Below, piece after piece: positions 43,295 to 52,515 of a stretch of DNA of 59,569 nt. Made by a program: the position numbers and the translations under genes. Where the stretch lies: positions 1 to 59,569 of the forward strand of contig JAGAFU010000057.1 in assembly GCA_017627955.1 (NCBI GenBank). Direction: 5' to 3'. The notes beneath the pieces were generated by a model. That model made no database searches. It saw only the letters and a list, made by a program, of their open reading frames with translations, and was not told where the DNA came from. Source of the stretch: Bacteroidales bacterium. Its GTDB lineage: Bacteria > Bacteroidota > Bacteroidia > Bacteroidales > UBA932. Positions within the stretch are counted from its first letter, which is position 1; every line of letters begins with the position of its first letter.

Positions 43295-44050
43295 ATGGGA
43301 AGAGCGTTTGAGTTCCGCAAGGAAAGAAAATTCAAGAGATGGGGCCACATGGCCAAGACCTTCACGAAGATCGGGAAGGAAATCACCATCGCTGTCAAGC
43401 AAGGTGGTCCGGACGTGACCGGCAACCCCAGGCTCAGGGCTCTCATGGCTGAGGCCAGAAGCGAGAATATGCCCAAGGAGAACGTCGAGAGGGCCATCAA
43501 GAAAGCTCTCGAGAAGGATCAGGGCGATTTCAAGGAGATAGTCTACGAGGGATACGGCCCCCATGGTATCGCTTATCTCGTGGAAGCCGCGACGGACAAC
43601 AACACGAGGACCGTGGCCAATGTCCGCAGCTATTTCACAAAATGCGGCGGAACCCTCGGGACCAGCGGAAGCGTCAGCTTCATGTTCGATCACAAATGTG
43701 TGTTCCGTATCAAGGACCAGGAGGGACTGGACATTGATGAGCTCCAGCTCGAGCTTTGCGACTGCGACGACGACCCCGAGGTCTTCACCGAGGAGCAAGA
43801 GGATCAGGACGGGAACATCACCAAGAACATCGTGATCTACGGTGCGTACAGCTCTTACGGAGCTATCCAGAAATTCATAGAGGACAATGGTTACGAACTC
43901 GTTTCCGGAGGTTTCGAGAGGATTCCCAACTCTGAATTGAAGGATGTCACCAAAGAGCAGAGGGACACCCTCGACAAGCTCACCGGACTCCTTGAGGACG
44001 ATGACGACGTCACCGCTGTTTACAACACGATGAAGCCCGCCGAGGAATAA
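43295..44050 (+). CDS. YebC/PmpR-family protein
   Basis: A 251-residue protein with the YebC hallmark N-terminus (a basic stretch including RWGHMAKTFTKIGKEI), the PRLRALMAEARSENMPKENVERAI segment and a C-terminal region with VTAVYNTM. The family is annotated as transcriptional regulators (PmpR), and YebC proteins have also been linked to relieving ribosome stalling at proline stretches; sequence alone does not decide which applies. Co-transcribed with the TPR gene (2-bp gap) and followed 8 bp later by the PagL-like gene. Confidence 0.92.
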   Translation: MGRAFEFRKERKFKRWGHMAKTFTKIGKEITIAVKQGGPDVTGNPRLRALMAEARSENMPKENVERAIKKALEKDQGDFKEIVYEGYGPHGIAYLVEAATDNNTRTVANVRSYFTKCGGTLGTSGSVSFMFDHKCVFRIKDQEGLDIDELQLELCDCDDDPEVFTEEQEDQDGNITKNIVIYGAYSSYGAIQKFIEDNGYELVSGGFERIPNSELKDVTKEQRDTLDKLTGLLEDDDDVTAVYNTMKPAEE

Positions 44051-44058
44051 TTCCCGGC

Positions 44059-45288
44059 ATGAGACTGCTTCGAAAGCACATATTGACGACCCTGGTCTGC
44101 ATTGCGGTCCAGGGTTTGTCATGTCCGGACTCCCCCGCCCAGGAAAAATCTTCCGGATGGGGAATCAAGGCAGCCGCCAACCGCATGACCATCGGGTCCT
44201 TCCGTGACACTTACACTTCGACCGGATTCAACTCGTTTTCGATGGAGTTTGACTATGTCACCGGTCCCTCTGGCGAGAAAGGCGGTTACGCCGAGAGTTT
44301 CAACTACCCGGTCCTCGGGATAGGACTTACCTACAATACCCTGTCCGACGTCATTTTCAAAAGTCCCCGCGGGCATTATTCCGACATGCTGGCCCTTTAC
44401 GGGAAGATATCCCGGGACCTGATAAGGACAAGGCACATCGGTTTCGGTTATGACGTGTCACTGGGACTCTCCTATTCTTCAAAATATTACAATCCCTTGG
44501 ACAATCCGTCCAACTGGTTCTTCAGCGCCCCGATTCTGTTCTACGTCGCCGGAGGAGGACACCTTACCTGGATGGTCACCCCTAAACTGGACATCGAGGC
44601 GGAGATAAATGTCAGGCACAACTCAAGCGCCCGCTTCGCCTACCCTAACGGCGGTCTGAACTATTGGGGAGGAGGGCTCGCCGCAAGGTACCGGCTCAAA
44701 GAGAGGTCCGCCCCTAAAGGAAGCGTGTTCAGAGCCGGCTTGTTTTTGGGAGACCACAACAAGAAAGGATGGAGCAGGGAGATCTACTTCGGAGGAGGAA
44801 TACATGCCTGCGCCGCCGAATGGCTGGCGTTCACTAAAACGGAAACAGTTGAGACTCAGGCCGCCACAAGGCTCAAGAGATGGCCGATGGCTTCCCTGAG
44901 CGCCGATCTCATCTACAGGACCGGAGGGAAATTCGCCGCCGGTTTCACCTTGGACGGTTTTTGGAATTCAAACACCGAGAGGCTTCGCTGGGCTGACAGT
45001 GTGCTTTACAGCGAGGAGGAAAATGAGGCCTCTAAAGGATACGCCCCTTTCTCGGCCGGCGTCGGCATCGTCCAGGAAGTTTTCTACAACAACATAGCCC
45101 TTTACATTCAGGAAGGAGTCTATCTCTACAGGCGGATGGGAATCCACGGAGAGCACGGATGGCTCTATGAGAGAGCGGGGCTCCGCTACTACCCGGAGGC
45201 CCTGAAACCGTTCTTCTTCAGCGTCTGTATCAAGGCTCACAAGTTCAAAGCGGATTACATGGATTTCTCGTTTGGCGTAAAATTCTGA
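44059..45288 (+). CDS. PagL-like lipid A 3-O-deacylase / acyloxyacyl hydrolase
   Basis: A 409-residue outer-membrane beta-barrel candidate with an N-terminal signal peptide (about 1-28). Residues 185-201 contain His187-Asn-Ser189 followed by PNGGLNYWGGG, resembling the HxS and PNxGxN features of PagL, whose Ser-His-Glu triad removes the 3-O acyl chain of lipid A. It is much longer than PagL (about 150-170 residues), with extra barrel strands on both sides. Alternating hydrophobic residues and the final aromatic-ended strand (SFGVKF) support an outer-membrane barrel. It is 8 bp after the yebC-type gene. Catalysis is inferred from the motif. Confidence 0.72.
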   Translation: MRLLRKHILTTLVCIAVQGLSCPDSPAQEKSSGWGIKAAANRMTIGSFRDTYTSTGFNSFSMEFDYVTGPSGEKGGYAESFNYPVLGIGLTYNTLSDVIFKSPRGHYSDMLALYGKISRDLIRTRHIGFGYDVSLGLSYSSKYYNPLDNPSNWFFSAPILFYVAGGGHLTWMVTPKLDIEAEINVRHNSSARFAYPNGGLNYWGGGLAARYRLKERSAPKGSVFRAGLFLGDHNKKGWSREIYFGGGIHACAAEWLAFTKTETVETQAATRLKRWPMASLSADLIYRTGGKFAAGFTLDGFWNSNTERLRWADSVLYSEEENEASKGYAPFSAGVGIVQEVFYNNIALYIQEGVYLYRRMGIHGEHGWLYERAGLRYYPEALKPFFFSVCIKAHKFKADYMDFSFGVKF

Positions 45289-45314
45289 TTTTTACCTTTT
45301 GTTGCCTCTATTTC

Positions 45315-45345
45315 TTTGAAAGAATCCGGATTCTTGGTAAATTTG
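45315..45345 (+). promoter_or_regulatory. Promoter of the methylmalonyl-CoA decarboxylase operon
   Basis: TTTG (45315-45318), an exact 19-nt spacer and a perfect TAAATTTG (45338-45345). Predicted start about 45352, with a 22-nt leader to ATG 45374. The spacer contains a 16-bp perfect palindrome. Confidence 0.65.
45320..45335. promoter_or_regulatory. Palindromic operator in the decarboxylase promoter
   Basis: AAGAATCCGGATTCTT is a perfect 16-bp palindrome filling most of the spacer between the -33 and -7 elements. That position is where a dimeric repressor would block polymerase. It has no loop or T tract, so it is unlikely to be the terminator of the upstream gene. The binding protein is unknown. 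Confidence 0.5.
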
Positions 45346-45373
45346 TGATTCAATATATTTATATCATAGGAAT

Positions 45374-46936
45374 ATGAGCATTCAACAGGAAAATATCGCC
45401 AAACTGGTCGAGAAAAGAGCCGCGGCCCGCCTTGGCGGAGGACAGAAGAGGATTGACGCGCAGCACCAGAAAGGTAAGTTGACAGCCCGCGAGAGGCTCG
45501 GCTTGCTTCTTGACGAGGGCAGTTTCGAGGAGTTCGACATGTTTGTCCGTCACCGTTGCGTCAATTTCGGGATGGAGAAACAGCATTTTGATGGAGACGG
45601 AGTCGTCACGGGAATGGGCACGATCGGAGGAAGACTCGTCTATGTGGCGGCACAGGATTTCACTGTCTCCGGCGGTTCTCTTTCCAAGACCATGTCCGAG
45701 AAAATCTGCAAAGTCCTTGACTTGGCCTCCAGGAATGGCGCTCCCTTCATCTGCCTGAACGACTCAGGTGGCGCCAGGATCCAGGAAGGAGTCGATTCCC
45801 TGGCCGGATACGGAGATATTTTTGAAAGGAACATCCTGGCCTCAGGTGTTGTCCCCCAGATTTCGGGAATATTCGGTCCCTGCGCCGGAGGAGCTGTCTA
45901 CTCCCCCGCGCTTACGGATTTCACCATCATGGTGAAGAACACATCCTACATGTTCCTGACCGGCCCTGCCGTAGTCAAAAGCGTTCTTGGAGAAGAAGTT
46001 TCCCAAGAGGAGCTCGGTGGAGCCAGCGTGCACGCCTCAAAGAGCGGAGTGGCTCATTTCGCCGCCGAAAATGAGGAAGAGGGAATCCGGACAATAAAAG
46101 AATTGCTCTCCTATATTCCCCAGAACAACATGGAGGAGGCCCCGAGAGTCCCCACGAACGATCCCGTGAACAGGATGGACGACAGCCTCAATGAGATCAT
46201 CCCCGACAATCCCAACACCCCGTACGACATGTACAAGGTTATCGGGAGCATTGTGGATGACGGCAAATTCTTCGAGATCCATAAGGATTTCGCCAAGAAC
46301 ATCATCATCGGTTTCGCCCACATGAACGGCAGAAGCGTGGGAATCGTCGCCAACCAGCCCAAGATGCTGGCCGGAGTACTTGACATCAACGCGTCGAGGA
46401 AAGGGGCTCGTTTCGTCCGTTTCTGCGACGCCTTCAATATTCCTATCGTGTCGCTGGTGGATGTTCCCGGTTTCCTTCCGGGCACCCAGCAGGAGTACGG
46501 AGCGGTCATCACCAACGGAGCGAAGCTCCTTTACGCTTATGGCGAGGCTACCGTTCCTAAAGTCACTGTCGAGTTGAGAAAGAGCTATGGAGGTTCCTAC
46601 ATCGTCATGAGCAGCAAGCACCTCCGCGCGGATCTTGTCTACGCCTGGCCTTCCGCCCAAATCGCTGTTATGGGAGCTGATGGAGCCGTCAATGTGCTGT
46701 ACGCCAAAGACATAAAAGCTGTCGAGGATCCTGGGGAGCAGAAGAAGATAAGGGAGGAGAAGAAAGCTGAGTACGAGGAACTCTTCAACAATCCCTACCA
46801 GGCCGCCCAGAAGGGTTACATCGACGACGTCATCGAGCCGCGCAACACACGTTTCCGCGTGATCAGGGCCCTTGAGCAGCTCGCCGGGAAGAAGCAGCAG
46901 ATGCCTGCGAAAAAACACGACAACCTTCCCTTGTAG
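45374..46936 (+). CDS. mmdA: Methylmalonyl-CoA decarboxylase alpha subunit (carboxyltransferase)
   Basis: Transfers the carboxyl group of (S)-methylmalonyl-CoA to biotin on the carrier subunit, giving propionyl-CoA. The 520-residue protein is a carboxyltransferase of the acyl-CoA carboxylase beta type: an N-terminal half with [15 protein letters not shown] and a C-terminal half with [24 protein letters not shown] (shown in part) and the [14 protein letters not shown] oxyanion region. The operon supplies the biotin carrier, the Na+ pump subunit and an OadG-like subunit but no biotin carboxylase, which points to a decarboxylase rather than propionyl-CoA carboxylase. The pathway makes propionate from succinate. 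Confidence 0.92.
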   Translation: MSIQQENIAKLVEKRAAARLGGGQKRIDAQHQKGKLTARERLGLLLDEGSFEEFDMFVRHRCVNFGMEKQHFDGDGVVTGMGTIGGRLVYVAAQDFTVSGGSLSKTMSEKICKVLDLASRNGAPFICLNDSGGARIQEGVDSLAGYGDIFERNILASGVVPQISGIFGPCAGGAVYSPALTDFTIMVKNTSYMFLTGPAVVKSVLGEEVSQEELGGASVHASKSGVAHFAAENEEEGIRTIKELLSYIPQNNMEEAPRVPTNDPVNRMDDSLNEIIPDNPNTPYDMYKVIGSIVDDGKFFEIHKDFAKNIIIGFAHMNGRSVGIVANQPKMLAGVLDINASRKGARFVRFCDAFNIPIVSLVDVPGFLPGTQQEYGAVITNGAKLLYAYGEATVPKVTVELRKSYGGSYIVMSSKHLRADLVYAWPSAQIAVMGADGAVNVLYAKDIKAVEDPGEQKKIREEKKAEYEELFNNPYQAAQKGYIDDVIEPRNTRFRVIRALEQLAGKKQQMPAKKHDNLPL

Positions 46937-46954
46937 AGTAGAAGACAGAGAACG

Positions 46955-47875
46955 ATGAGAGATTTAAGGATATTCATCATTTCAGTTCTCTCGCTCCTTG
47001 GCGCGACGACCCTTGGAGCACAGAATCTCACCGACCTGCTGATCGGCGAGGTCCTGGTTGAGAACACCAACGGCCTGACTGACGGCTACGGCCAGAGGAA
47101 CGGTTGGATAGAATTGTTCAACACATCCAGCGGAACCGTCAAATTCGGAGGATGTTACCTTTCGGACGACGAGTCCAATCTCAGGAAATACCACATCCCC
47201 ACATCTGACATGGCCGCGAAGCTGGGTCCCAGGCAGAGCATAGTGTTCTACGCCAGCGGCAACGCCTCCCAGGGAACATTCTACACCAATTTCAAATTGA
47301 GGAACGGGTCCACCATCTTCCTCGTAAGCAATGACGGAAGGACAATCATCGACAAAGTGGAAATCCCTTCCGATCTGCCCGCGGACCAATCTGTCGTACG
47401 GATTCCTTTCGGAATTAAAGGAATGGACTTCGAGACAAAAGTCAACCCGAATCCCACTCCCGGATCATATAACGGGGATGTCGATGCCAAGACCAAGAGC
47501 CAGATAATGAAGGAGCAGGATCCTCACGGCTGGGTCCTGACCTTCATCGCTGTCATGGTGGTGTTCCTCGCCCTGATGATCCTGGCTTTCATCTTCGGTT
47601 GGATCGGCAATGCCAACAAGCGTGAAAAGAAAAGCGCACCCAAAGCCAAGAAAGTCCACAAACAGGGGAATATGTCTCCTGAGGTAGCCGCGGCGATCTC
47701 AATGGCCCTGTCCATGGAGCTCGGTGATGAAGTCTACGCCGCCATAGCGCTGGCATTGGACGACTACCTCGCCGGAGGTGTGCATGACGTAGAGAGCATG
47801 ATCATCACCATCAAGCCCTCCGCGGGCAGCCAATGGGCAGACAAAACACAGAATTTCAGACAATTACCACGATAA
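46955..47875 (+). CDS. Lamin-tail-domain / OadG fusion, decarboxylase gamma/delta subunit
   Basis: A 306-residue protein with a signal peptide (about 1-22), an extracytoplasmic lamin-tail (LTD) domain (about 25-165; NGWIELFNTSSGTVKFGGCY and YLSDDESNLRKY are its core), one transmembrane helix (about 187-210), a basic linker and a cytoplasmic OadG-like tail (SPEVAAAISMALSMELG ... HDVESMIITIK, ending WADKTQNFRQLPR). The tail is the OadG part, which assembles the pump complex. Fusion to an LTD is unusual for decarboxylases outside Bacteroidota. It lies between mmdA (18 bp) and the biotin carrier (15 bp). The role of the LTD is unknown. Confidence 0.82.
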   Translation: MRDLRIFIISVLSLLGATTLGAQNLTDLLIGEVLVENTNGLTDGYGQRNGWIELFNTSSGTVKFGGCYLSDDESNLRKYHIPTSDMAAKLGPRQSIVFYASGNASQGTFYTNFKLRNGSTIFLVSNDGRTIIDKVEIPSDLPADQSVVRIPFGIKGMDFETKVNPNPTPGSYNGDVDAKTKSQIMKEQDPHGWVLTFIAVMVVFLALMILAFIFGWIGNANKREKKSAPKAKKVHKQGNMSPEVAAAISMALSMELGDEVYAAIALALDDYLAGGVHDVESMIITIKPSAGSQWADKTQNFRQLPR

Positions 47876-47890
47876 TACAAGATTTTAGAT

Positions 47891-48340
47891 ATGAGGACCT
47901 ACAAATTCAAGATTAACGGCAACGAATACAATGTCGAGATCAATTCAGTCGAGGGGAATATCGCCAACGTGAGCGTCAACGGAGCCACCTACGAGGTGGA
48001 GATGGATAAGCCTATGGCCCCGGCAGCCCCTGTCGCGGATTCTCCGGCAAAGCCTCAGAGCGACAATCAGGGTGCTGTTGCCGTTCCAGCCGCGCCTTCG
48101 ACAGGAGCAGGGAGCGGCAATGGAGCGGGCAAACCCGTCACCTCTCCCCTCCCCGGAGTCATCATCGAAGTTTCCGTCAAGGAGGGCCAGGCTGTCAAGG
48201 CTGGACAGAAAGTGGCTGTCATCGAGGCTATGAAGATGGAGAACGAGATCCCAGCCCCGTGCGACGGTACAGTGACAGCGGTGTTGGTGAACAAGGGAGA
48301 CTCCGTCCTTGAGGGAGCTGAAATCGTCAAGATAGCCTAG
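47891..48340 (+). CDS. mmdC: Biotin carboxyl carrier subunit of the decarboxylase
   Basis: A 149-residue biotin carrier: a small N-terminal beta segment (1-40), a long flexible Ala/Pro/Gly linker (about 42-82) and a C-terminal biotinyl domain (about 83-149) with the biotinylation motif EAMKMENE (Lys115). It shuttles the carboxyl group from MmdA to the membrane subunit MmdB. The Pro/Ala linker is typical of Na+-pump decarboxylases. Stop is 1 bp before mmdB. Confidence 0.93.
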   Translation: MRTYKFKINGNEYNVEINSVEGNIANVSVNGATYEVEMDKPMAPAAPVADSPAKPQSDNQGAVAVPAAPSTGAGSGNGAGKPVTSPLPGVIIEVSVKEGQAVKAGQKVAVIEAMKMENEIPAPCDGTVTAVLVNKGDSVLEGAEIVKIA

Positions 48341-48341
48341 G

Positions 48342-49484
48342 ATGAACACAATCATCGAAAACCTCGAACAATTCTGGTATTTCACAGGATTCGCCAATGC
48401 GTCATGGCAGAATCTTGCCATGATAGCTATCGGCATATTATTCATCACGATAGCCATCAAGAAAGGTTGGGAGCCTCTGCTTCTGGTCCCGATCGGTTTC
48501 GGAATGATCATCGGGAACATCCCGATGTTTCCTGGCCTGAACATCGGAGTCTACGAGGACGGTTCAGTCTTGAACACACTCTACCAGGGTGTGAAACAGG
48601 GCTGGTATCCTCCCCTCATATTCCTCGGGATCGGCGCTATGACAGATTTCTCCGCCTTGATCTCCCAGCCGAGGCTTCTTCTGATCGGAGCCGCGGCGCA
48701 AATGGGAATTTTCGGGGCCTATCTGCTTGCCCTCGCGCTGGGGTTCGATCCCAACCAGGCTGGAGCCATCGGTATAATCGGAGGAGCGGATGGACCTACC
48801 GCCATTTTCCTCTCATCGAAACTTGCCCCGGACCTTATGGGAGCGATCGCCGTGAGCGCATATTCCTACATGGCGCTTGTACCTGTGATCCAGAGGCCGA
48901 TAATGCTCGCTCTGACGACTAAGAAAGAGCGTCTCATAAAGATGCCGGCCCCCAGGCAGGTCAGCCAGAAAGAGAAAATCATATTCCCGGTGGTGGGATT
49001 CCTCCTTACCGCCTTCATCGTCCCGTCAGGACTTCCCCTGCTGGGCATGCTCTTCTTTGGTAACTTACTGAAAGAGAGCGGCGTTACCAGAAGGCTCGCG
49101 GAGACCGCCAGAGGCCCGCTCATCGACGTGGTGACCACTCTGATCGGACTTACTGTCGGTGCCTCGACCCAGGCGGACAAGTTCTTGACCGGCAACTCTT
49201 TGAAGATCTTCCTGCTAGGACTCCTTTCCTTCGTGATCGCCACCACCATGGGCGTGCTGTTCGTGAAGTTCTGGAACCTGTTCCTCAAAGGAGACCGCAA
49301 GATCAATCCCCTGATCGGCAACGCGGGTGTTTCCGCTGTGCCCGACAGCGCCAGGGTGTCTGAGATAGTTGGCCGGGAGTTCGACCCGAACAACCATCTG
49401 CTCATGCACGCCATGGGCCCCAATGTGGCAGGTGTGATCGGTTCCGCCGTGGCGGCAGGTATCCTGCTCGGATTTTTAGGTTGA
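48342..49484 (+). CDS. mmdB: Na+-translocating decarboxylase beta subunit
   Basis: Membrane subunit that decarboxylates carboxybiotin and couples this to Na+ export. The 380-residue protein has about nine to eleven hydrophobic helices and the OadB-family motif GGADGPTAIF with Asp150, the residue essential for Na+ in characterised members, plus the C-terminal GPNVAGVIGSAV segment that contributes polar residues to the ion path. It ends the mmd operon and is followed after 40 bp by the V-ATPase genes, with no terminator seen, so read-through is possible. Confidence 0.94.
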   Translation: MNTIIENLEQFWYFTGFANASWQNLAMIAIGILFITIAIKKGWEPLLLVPIGFGMIIGNIPMFPGLNIGVYEDGSVLNTLYQGVKQGWYPPLIFLGIGAMTDFSALISQPRLLLIGAAAQMGIFGAYLLALALGFDPNQAGAIGIIGGADGPTAIFLSSKLAPDLMGAIAVSAYSYMALVPVIQRPIMLALTTKKERLIKMPAPRQVSQKEKIIFPVVGFLLTAFIVPSGLPLLGMLFFGNLLKESGVTRRLAETARGPLIDVVTTLIGLTVGASTQADKFLTGNSLKIFLLGLLSFVIATTMGVLFVKFWNLFLKGDRKINPLIGNAGVSAVPDSARVSEIVGREFDPNNHLLMHAMGPNVAGVIGSAVAAGILLGFLG

Positions 49485-49524
49485 TAGTTTTTTTCCGCGT
49501 TTTAGTAAACACAGACTCAATAAT

Positions 49525-50133
49525 ATGCAAAGCAAACTTCAGGAACTGACCGACAGGCTCTACAAGGAAGGACTGTCGAAAGGCAAGGAAGAAGGAGAGG
49601 CACTCGTAGCCAAGGCCGAAGACAAAGCCTCCGAGATAATAGCCGAGGCTCAAAGAAAGGCTGAAGCGATCATCGAGAAAGCCCAAAAGGACGCTAACGA
49701 CCTCAAGATCAAGGTCCAGGGAGATGTCAAGATGGCTGCCACCCAAAGCATCCAGGCCACCAAACGGGACATCGAGAACCTTCTGATGAATGGGATGATC
49801 GGCGGGAAAGCCACATCCGTCCTGTCATCGGCCGATTTCGTCAAGGAAATCATCACAGCTGTCGCCAAGAATTTCAATTCCCAAGATCCCGTGGACCTTG
49901 AGGTTGTCTTGCCCGAGAGCCTGAAGAGTGAGCTCGAACCCTTCATCAACACCCAACTGGTGAAAGCCCTCTCCTCCAATGTGACCGCCAAGTTCTCCGG
50001 GAAAATTCCCGCGGGATTCACAATCGGACCCAAGGACGGGTCATATTTCATCGATCTCACCTCCGAGTCATTTGAGAATCTTATCGGAGAGTATCTCAGA
50101 CCAGCGACCAAAAAACTCCTCTTCGGCGAGTGA
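49525..50133 (+). CDS. V-type ATPase subunit E
   Basis: Peripheral-stalk subunit of the V/A-type ATPase. The 202-residue protein has the expected long N-terminal helix rich in Ala/Glu/Lys (about 1-90, coiled coil) and a globular C-terminal half (about 100-200) that binds the A3B3 head. It begins the V-ATPase operon 40 bp after mmdB. No separate promoter is evident: the spacer holds a T7 run but no TAnnTTTG. Confidence 0.86.
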   Translation: MQSKLQELTDRLYKEGLSKGKEEGEALVAKAEDKASEIIAEAQRKAEAIIEKAQKDANDLKIKVQGDVKMAATQSIQATKRDIENLLMNGMIGGKATSVLSSADFVKEIITAVAKNFNSQDPVDLEVVLPESLKSELEPFINTQLVKALSSNVTAKFSGKIPAGFTIGPKDGSYFIDLTSESFENLIGEYLRPATKKLLFGE

Positions 50134-50744
50134 TGGGAGGCTACGAATATATTATAGCCAGCCTGCCGGCGATCAGCAAAGATTGGCGATTCGCGGATGG
50201 GAAATCCATGGAAGGTTACGTCAGCTGGATTAAGACCCAGATGCCTTCAAGGGATGCCAAAGCTGTCGACACCCTCCTTGACAGCCTCAAGGAGGAATGT
50301 ATGACTCCCGAGTTCTACGAGACAGCGCTTAAGGACAAGAACAGGTTCATCCGTGAATACCTCGCTTTTGACCTTGGTCTGAGGAACACCCAGGCAAGAT
50401 TCGTCAACAAGGTTTTCGGCAGGCCGGAGTCTGACGACACAATCAACTTGGAGGGTGTCCCCGCGTTCGAGGAGTCCGACAAGGTGAACCAGGTGCTCTC
50501 CGGCCACGACATCCTGGTCAGGGAAAAGGGGCTGGACTCAATCAGATGGGACAAAATCAGTGATCTGACCACCTTCAATTATTTCGACCTTGACGCCGTA
50601 CTTGGAATAATCGCAAAGATGAGTATCGTCGAGAGATGGAGGGCGCTTGACCCCGAGTCAGGAGCGGAGATGTTCCAGCGTCTGATCGCCGAGACCCGAG
50701 GCACCTACGGAGGTGTCAATTACACAGAACCGGCTAAAGAATAA
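50133..50744 (+). CDS. DUF2764 protein of the V-ATPase operon
   Basis: A 203-residue, mainly helical protein beginning MGGYEYIIASLPAI. DUF2764 proteins occur almost only inside Bacteroidota V-ATPase operons between subunits E and A. Since no standard subunit C (or F) gene is present, it may substitute for the central-stalk C subunit, but this is inference from position and helical make-up. The start is ATG 50133, overlapping the subunit E TGA; an in-frame GTG one codon earlier (50130) is the alternative. Subunit A follows after 16 bp. Confidence 0.8.
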   Translation: MGGYEYIIASLPAISKDWRFADGKSMEGYVSWIKTQMPSRDAKAVDTLLDSLKEECMTPEFYETALKDKNRFIREYLAFDLGLRNTQARFVNKVFGRPESDDTINLEGVPAFEESDKVNQVLSGHDILVREKGLDSIRWDKISDLTTFNYFDLDAVLGIIAKMSIVERWRALDPESGAEMFQRLIAETRGTYGGVNYTEPAKE

Positions 50745-50760
50745 TAAAGAAACTCAAGAT

Positions 50761-52515
50761 ATGAAGACAACAGGAATAGTGACAGGCATCGTCTCAAACC
50801 TCGTGACCGTGCAAGTGGACGGTCCCGTGGCCGAGAATGAACTCTGCTACATCACCCTTGCGGGCACCCCGCTTCTCGCGGAAGTCATCAAGGTGTCAGG
50901 AGATAAAGCCTCCGTCCAGGTGTTTGAGAGCACCAGGGGGCTGAAGAACGGTGACAAGGTTGAGTTCGAGGGAAGAATGCTTGAGGTAACATTGGGCCCC
51001 GGACTCCTCTCCAGCGTCTATGACGGGCTCCAGAACAATCTGGCCACGATGGACTCCGTTTTCCTCAAAAGAGGAGAGTACACCGATCCTCTCGACCACA
51101 AGAAGCTCTGGGAATTCACTCCCATTGTCTTTGAGGGAGACAAAGTCATCGCCGGCGACTGGCTCGGTGAGGTGAAAGAAGGATGGCTTCCCCACAAGAT
51201 CATGGTTCCTTTCAATCTCAAGGGGGAATACATTGTCAAGAAAATCATCCCTGCCGGAAGCTACAACATCGACATGGTGATAGCGGTCCTTACCGACGAG
51301 GCCGGTGACGCGCATTACATCACAATGACGCAGAAATGGCCTGTCAAGGTCGCGATCAAAGCATACAAGGAAAAACCCAGGCCCCAGAAAATCATGGAGA
51401 CTGGAGTACGATGCATTGACACGTTCAATCCGATAGCCGAAGGTGGCACCGGGTTCATCCCCGGGCCGTTCGGATGCGGAAAGACCGTCCTCCAGCACGC
51501 TATCGCCAAGCAGGGAGAGGCTGACGTGATCGTCATGGCCGCCTGCGGCGAGAGGGCCAACGAGGTTGTGGAGATATTCACAGAGTTCCCGGAGTTGATC
51601 GACCCGCACACCGGAAGGCATCTGATGGAGCGTACAACCATTATTTGCAACACTTCCAACATGCCTGTGGCTGCCCGCGAGGCCTCCGTCTACACCGCCA
51701 TGACCATTTGCGAGTACTACAGGGCGATGGGACTTAAATGCCTTCTCTTGGCGGACTCCACCTCAAGATGGGCCCAGGCCTTAAGGGAGATGTCCAACAG
51801 GATGGAAGAGCTTCCGGGTGCCGACGCCTTCCCCGTTGACCTCTCCGCCATCATCTCAAACTTCTACTCCAGGGCGGGTATGGTCGTGTTGAACAACGGC
51901 AAGACTGGCGCGGTCACATTTATCGGTACGGTCTCCCCCGCCGGAGGTAATCTCAAGGAGCCTGTCACCGAATCGACAAAGAAAGCCGCCAGGTGCTTCT
52001 ACGGACTCGAGCAGAACAGGGCCGACCAGAAGAGGTACCCCGCCGTCAACCCGATCGAGTCGTATTCAAAATACCTTGAGTATCCGGAGATTGTCTCTTT
52101 CCTCGACAAGAATGTCGAGAATGGATGGGTTGAGAAGGTCCTGTACGCGAAGAACCTGATACGCCGCGGACGTGAAGCCAACGAGCAGATCAACATTCTG
52201 GGAGATGACGGAGTTCCGATCGGCTACCACATCAGCTTCTGGAAGTCTGAGCTGATAGATTTCGTGTTCCTCCAGCAGGACGCTTTTGATTCCGTCGACG
52301 CCCTCTGCCCCATGGAGCGGCAGAAGTTCATGCTCGACGTGGTGCTTAAACTCTGCGACATTGATTACCAGTTCGACGACTTCGAGCAGTGCCGCGACTT
52401 CTTCAAGGAGCTTATTAATGACCTGCGCCAGATGAACTACACCAAGTTCCACAGCGAGGCTTTCGAACAATACGCAGACAAGATCAATAATCTCTTGACC
52501 GAATATGGCAACTAA
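50761..52515 (+). CDS. V-type ATPase catalytic subunit A
   Basis: Catalytic nucleotide-binding subunit of the A3B3 head. The 584-residue protein has the N-terminal beta-barrel, the V/A-specific non-homologous insertion (about 115-200), Walker A GPFGCGKT (about 234-241), the ACGERANEVVEI segment and LLLADSTSRWAQALRE with the catalytic region. ATG 50761 is chosen: a 16-codon extension upstream has no family resemblance. Subunit B overlaps by 11 bp. Confidence 0.95.
   Translation: MKTTGIVTGIVSNLVTVQVDGPVAENELCYITLAGTPLLAEVIKVSGDKASVQVFESTRGLKNGDKVEFEGRMLEVTLGPGLLSSVYDGLQNNLATMDSVFLKRGEYTDPLDHKKLWEFTPIVFEGDKVIAGDWLGEVKEGWLPHKIMVPFNLKGEYIVKKIIPAGSYNIDMVIAVLTDEAGDAHYITMTQKWPVKVAIKAYKEKPRPQKIMETGVRCIDTFNPIAEGGTGFIPGPFGCGKTVLQHAIAKQGEADVIVMAACGERANEVVEIFTEFPELIDPHTGRHLMERTTIICNTSNMPVAAREASVYTAMTICEYYRAMGLKCLLLADSTSRWAQALREMSNRMEELPGADAFPVDLSAIISNFYSRAGMVVLNNGKTGAVTFIGTVSPAGGNLKEPVTESTKKAARCFYGLEQNRADQKRYPAVNPIESYSKYLEYPEIVSFLDKNVENGWVEKVLYAKNLIRRGREANEQINILGDDGVPIGYHISFWKSELIDFVFLQQDAFDSVDALCPMERQKFMLDVVLKLCDIDYQFDDFEQCRDFFKELINDLRQMNYTKFHSEAFEQYADKINNLLTEYGN

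Noticed and set aside
45320-45335. Terminator of the PagL-like gene
   Set aside because: The palindrome has no loop or following T tract and lies within a consensus promoter, so an operator is more likely.
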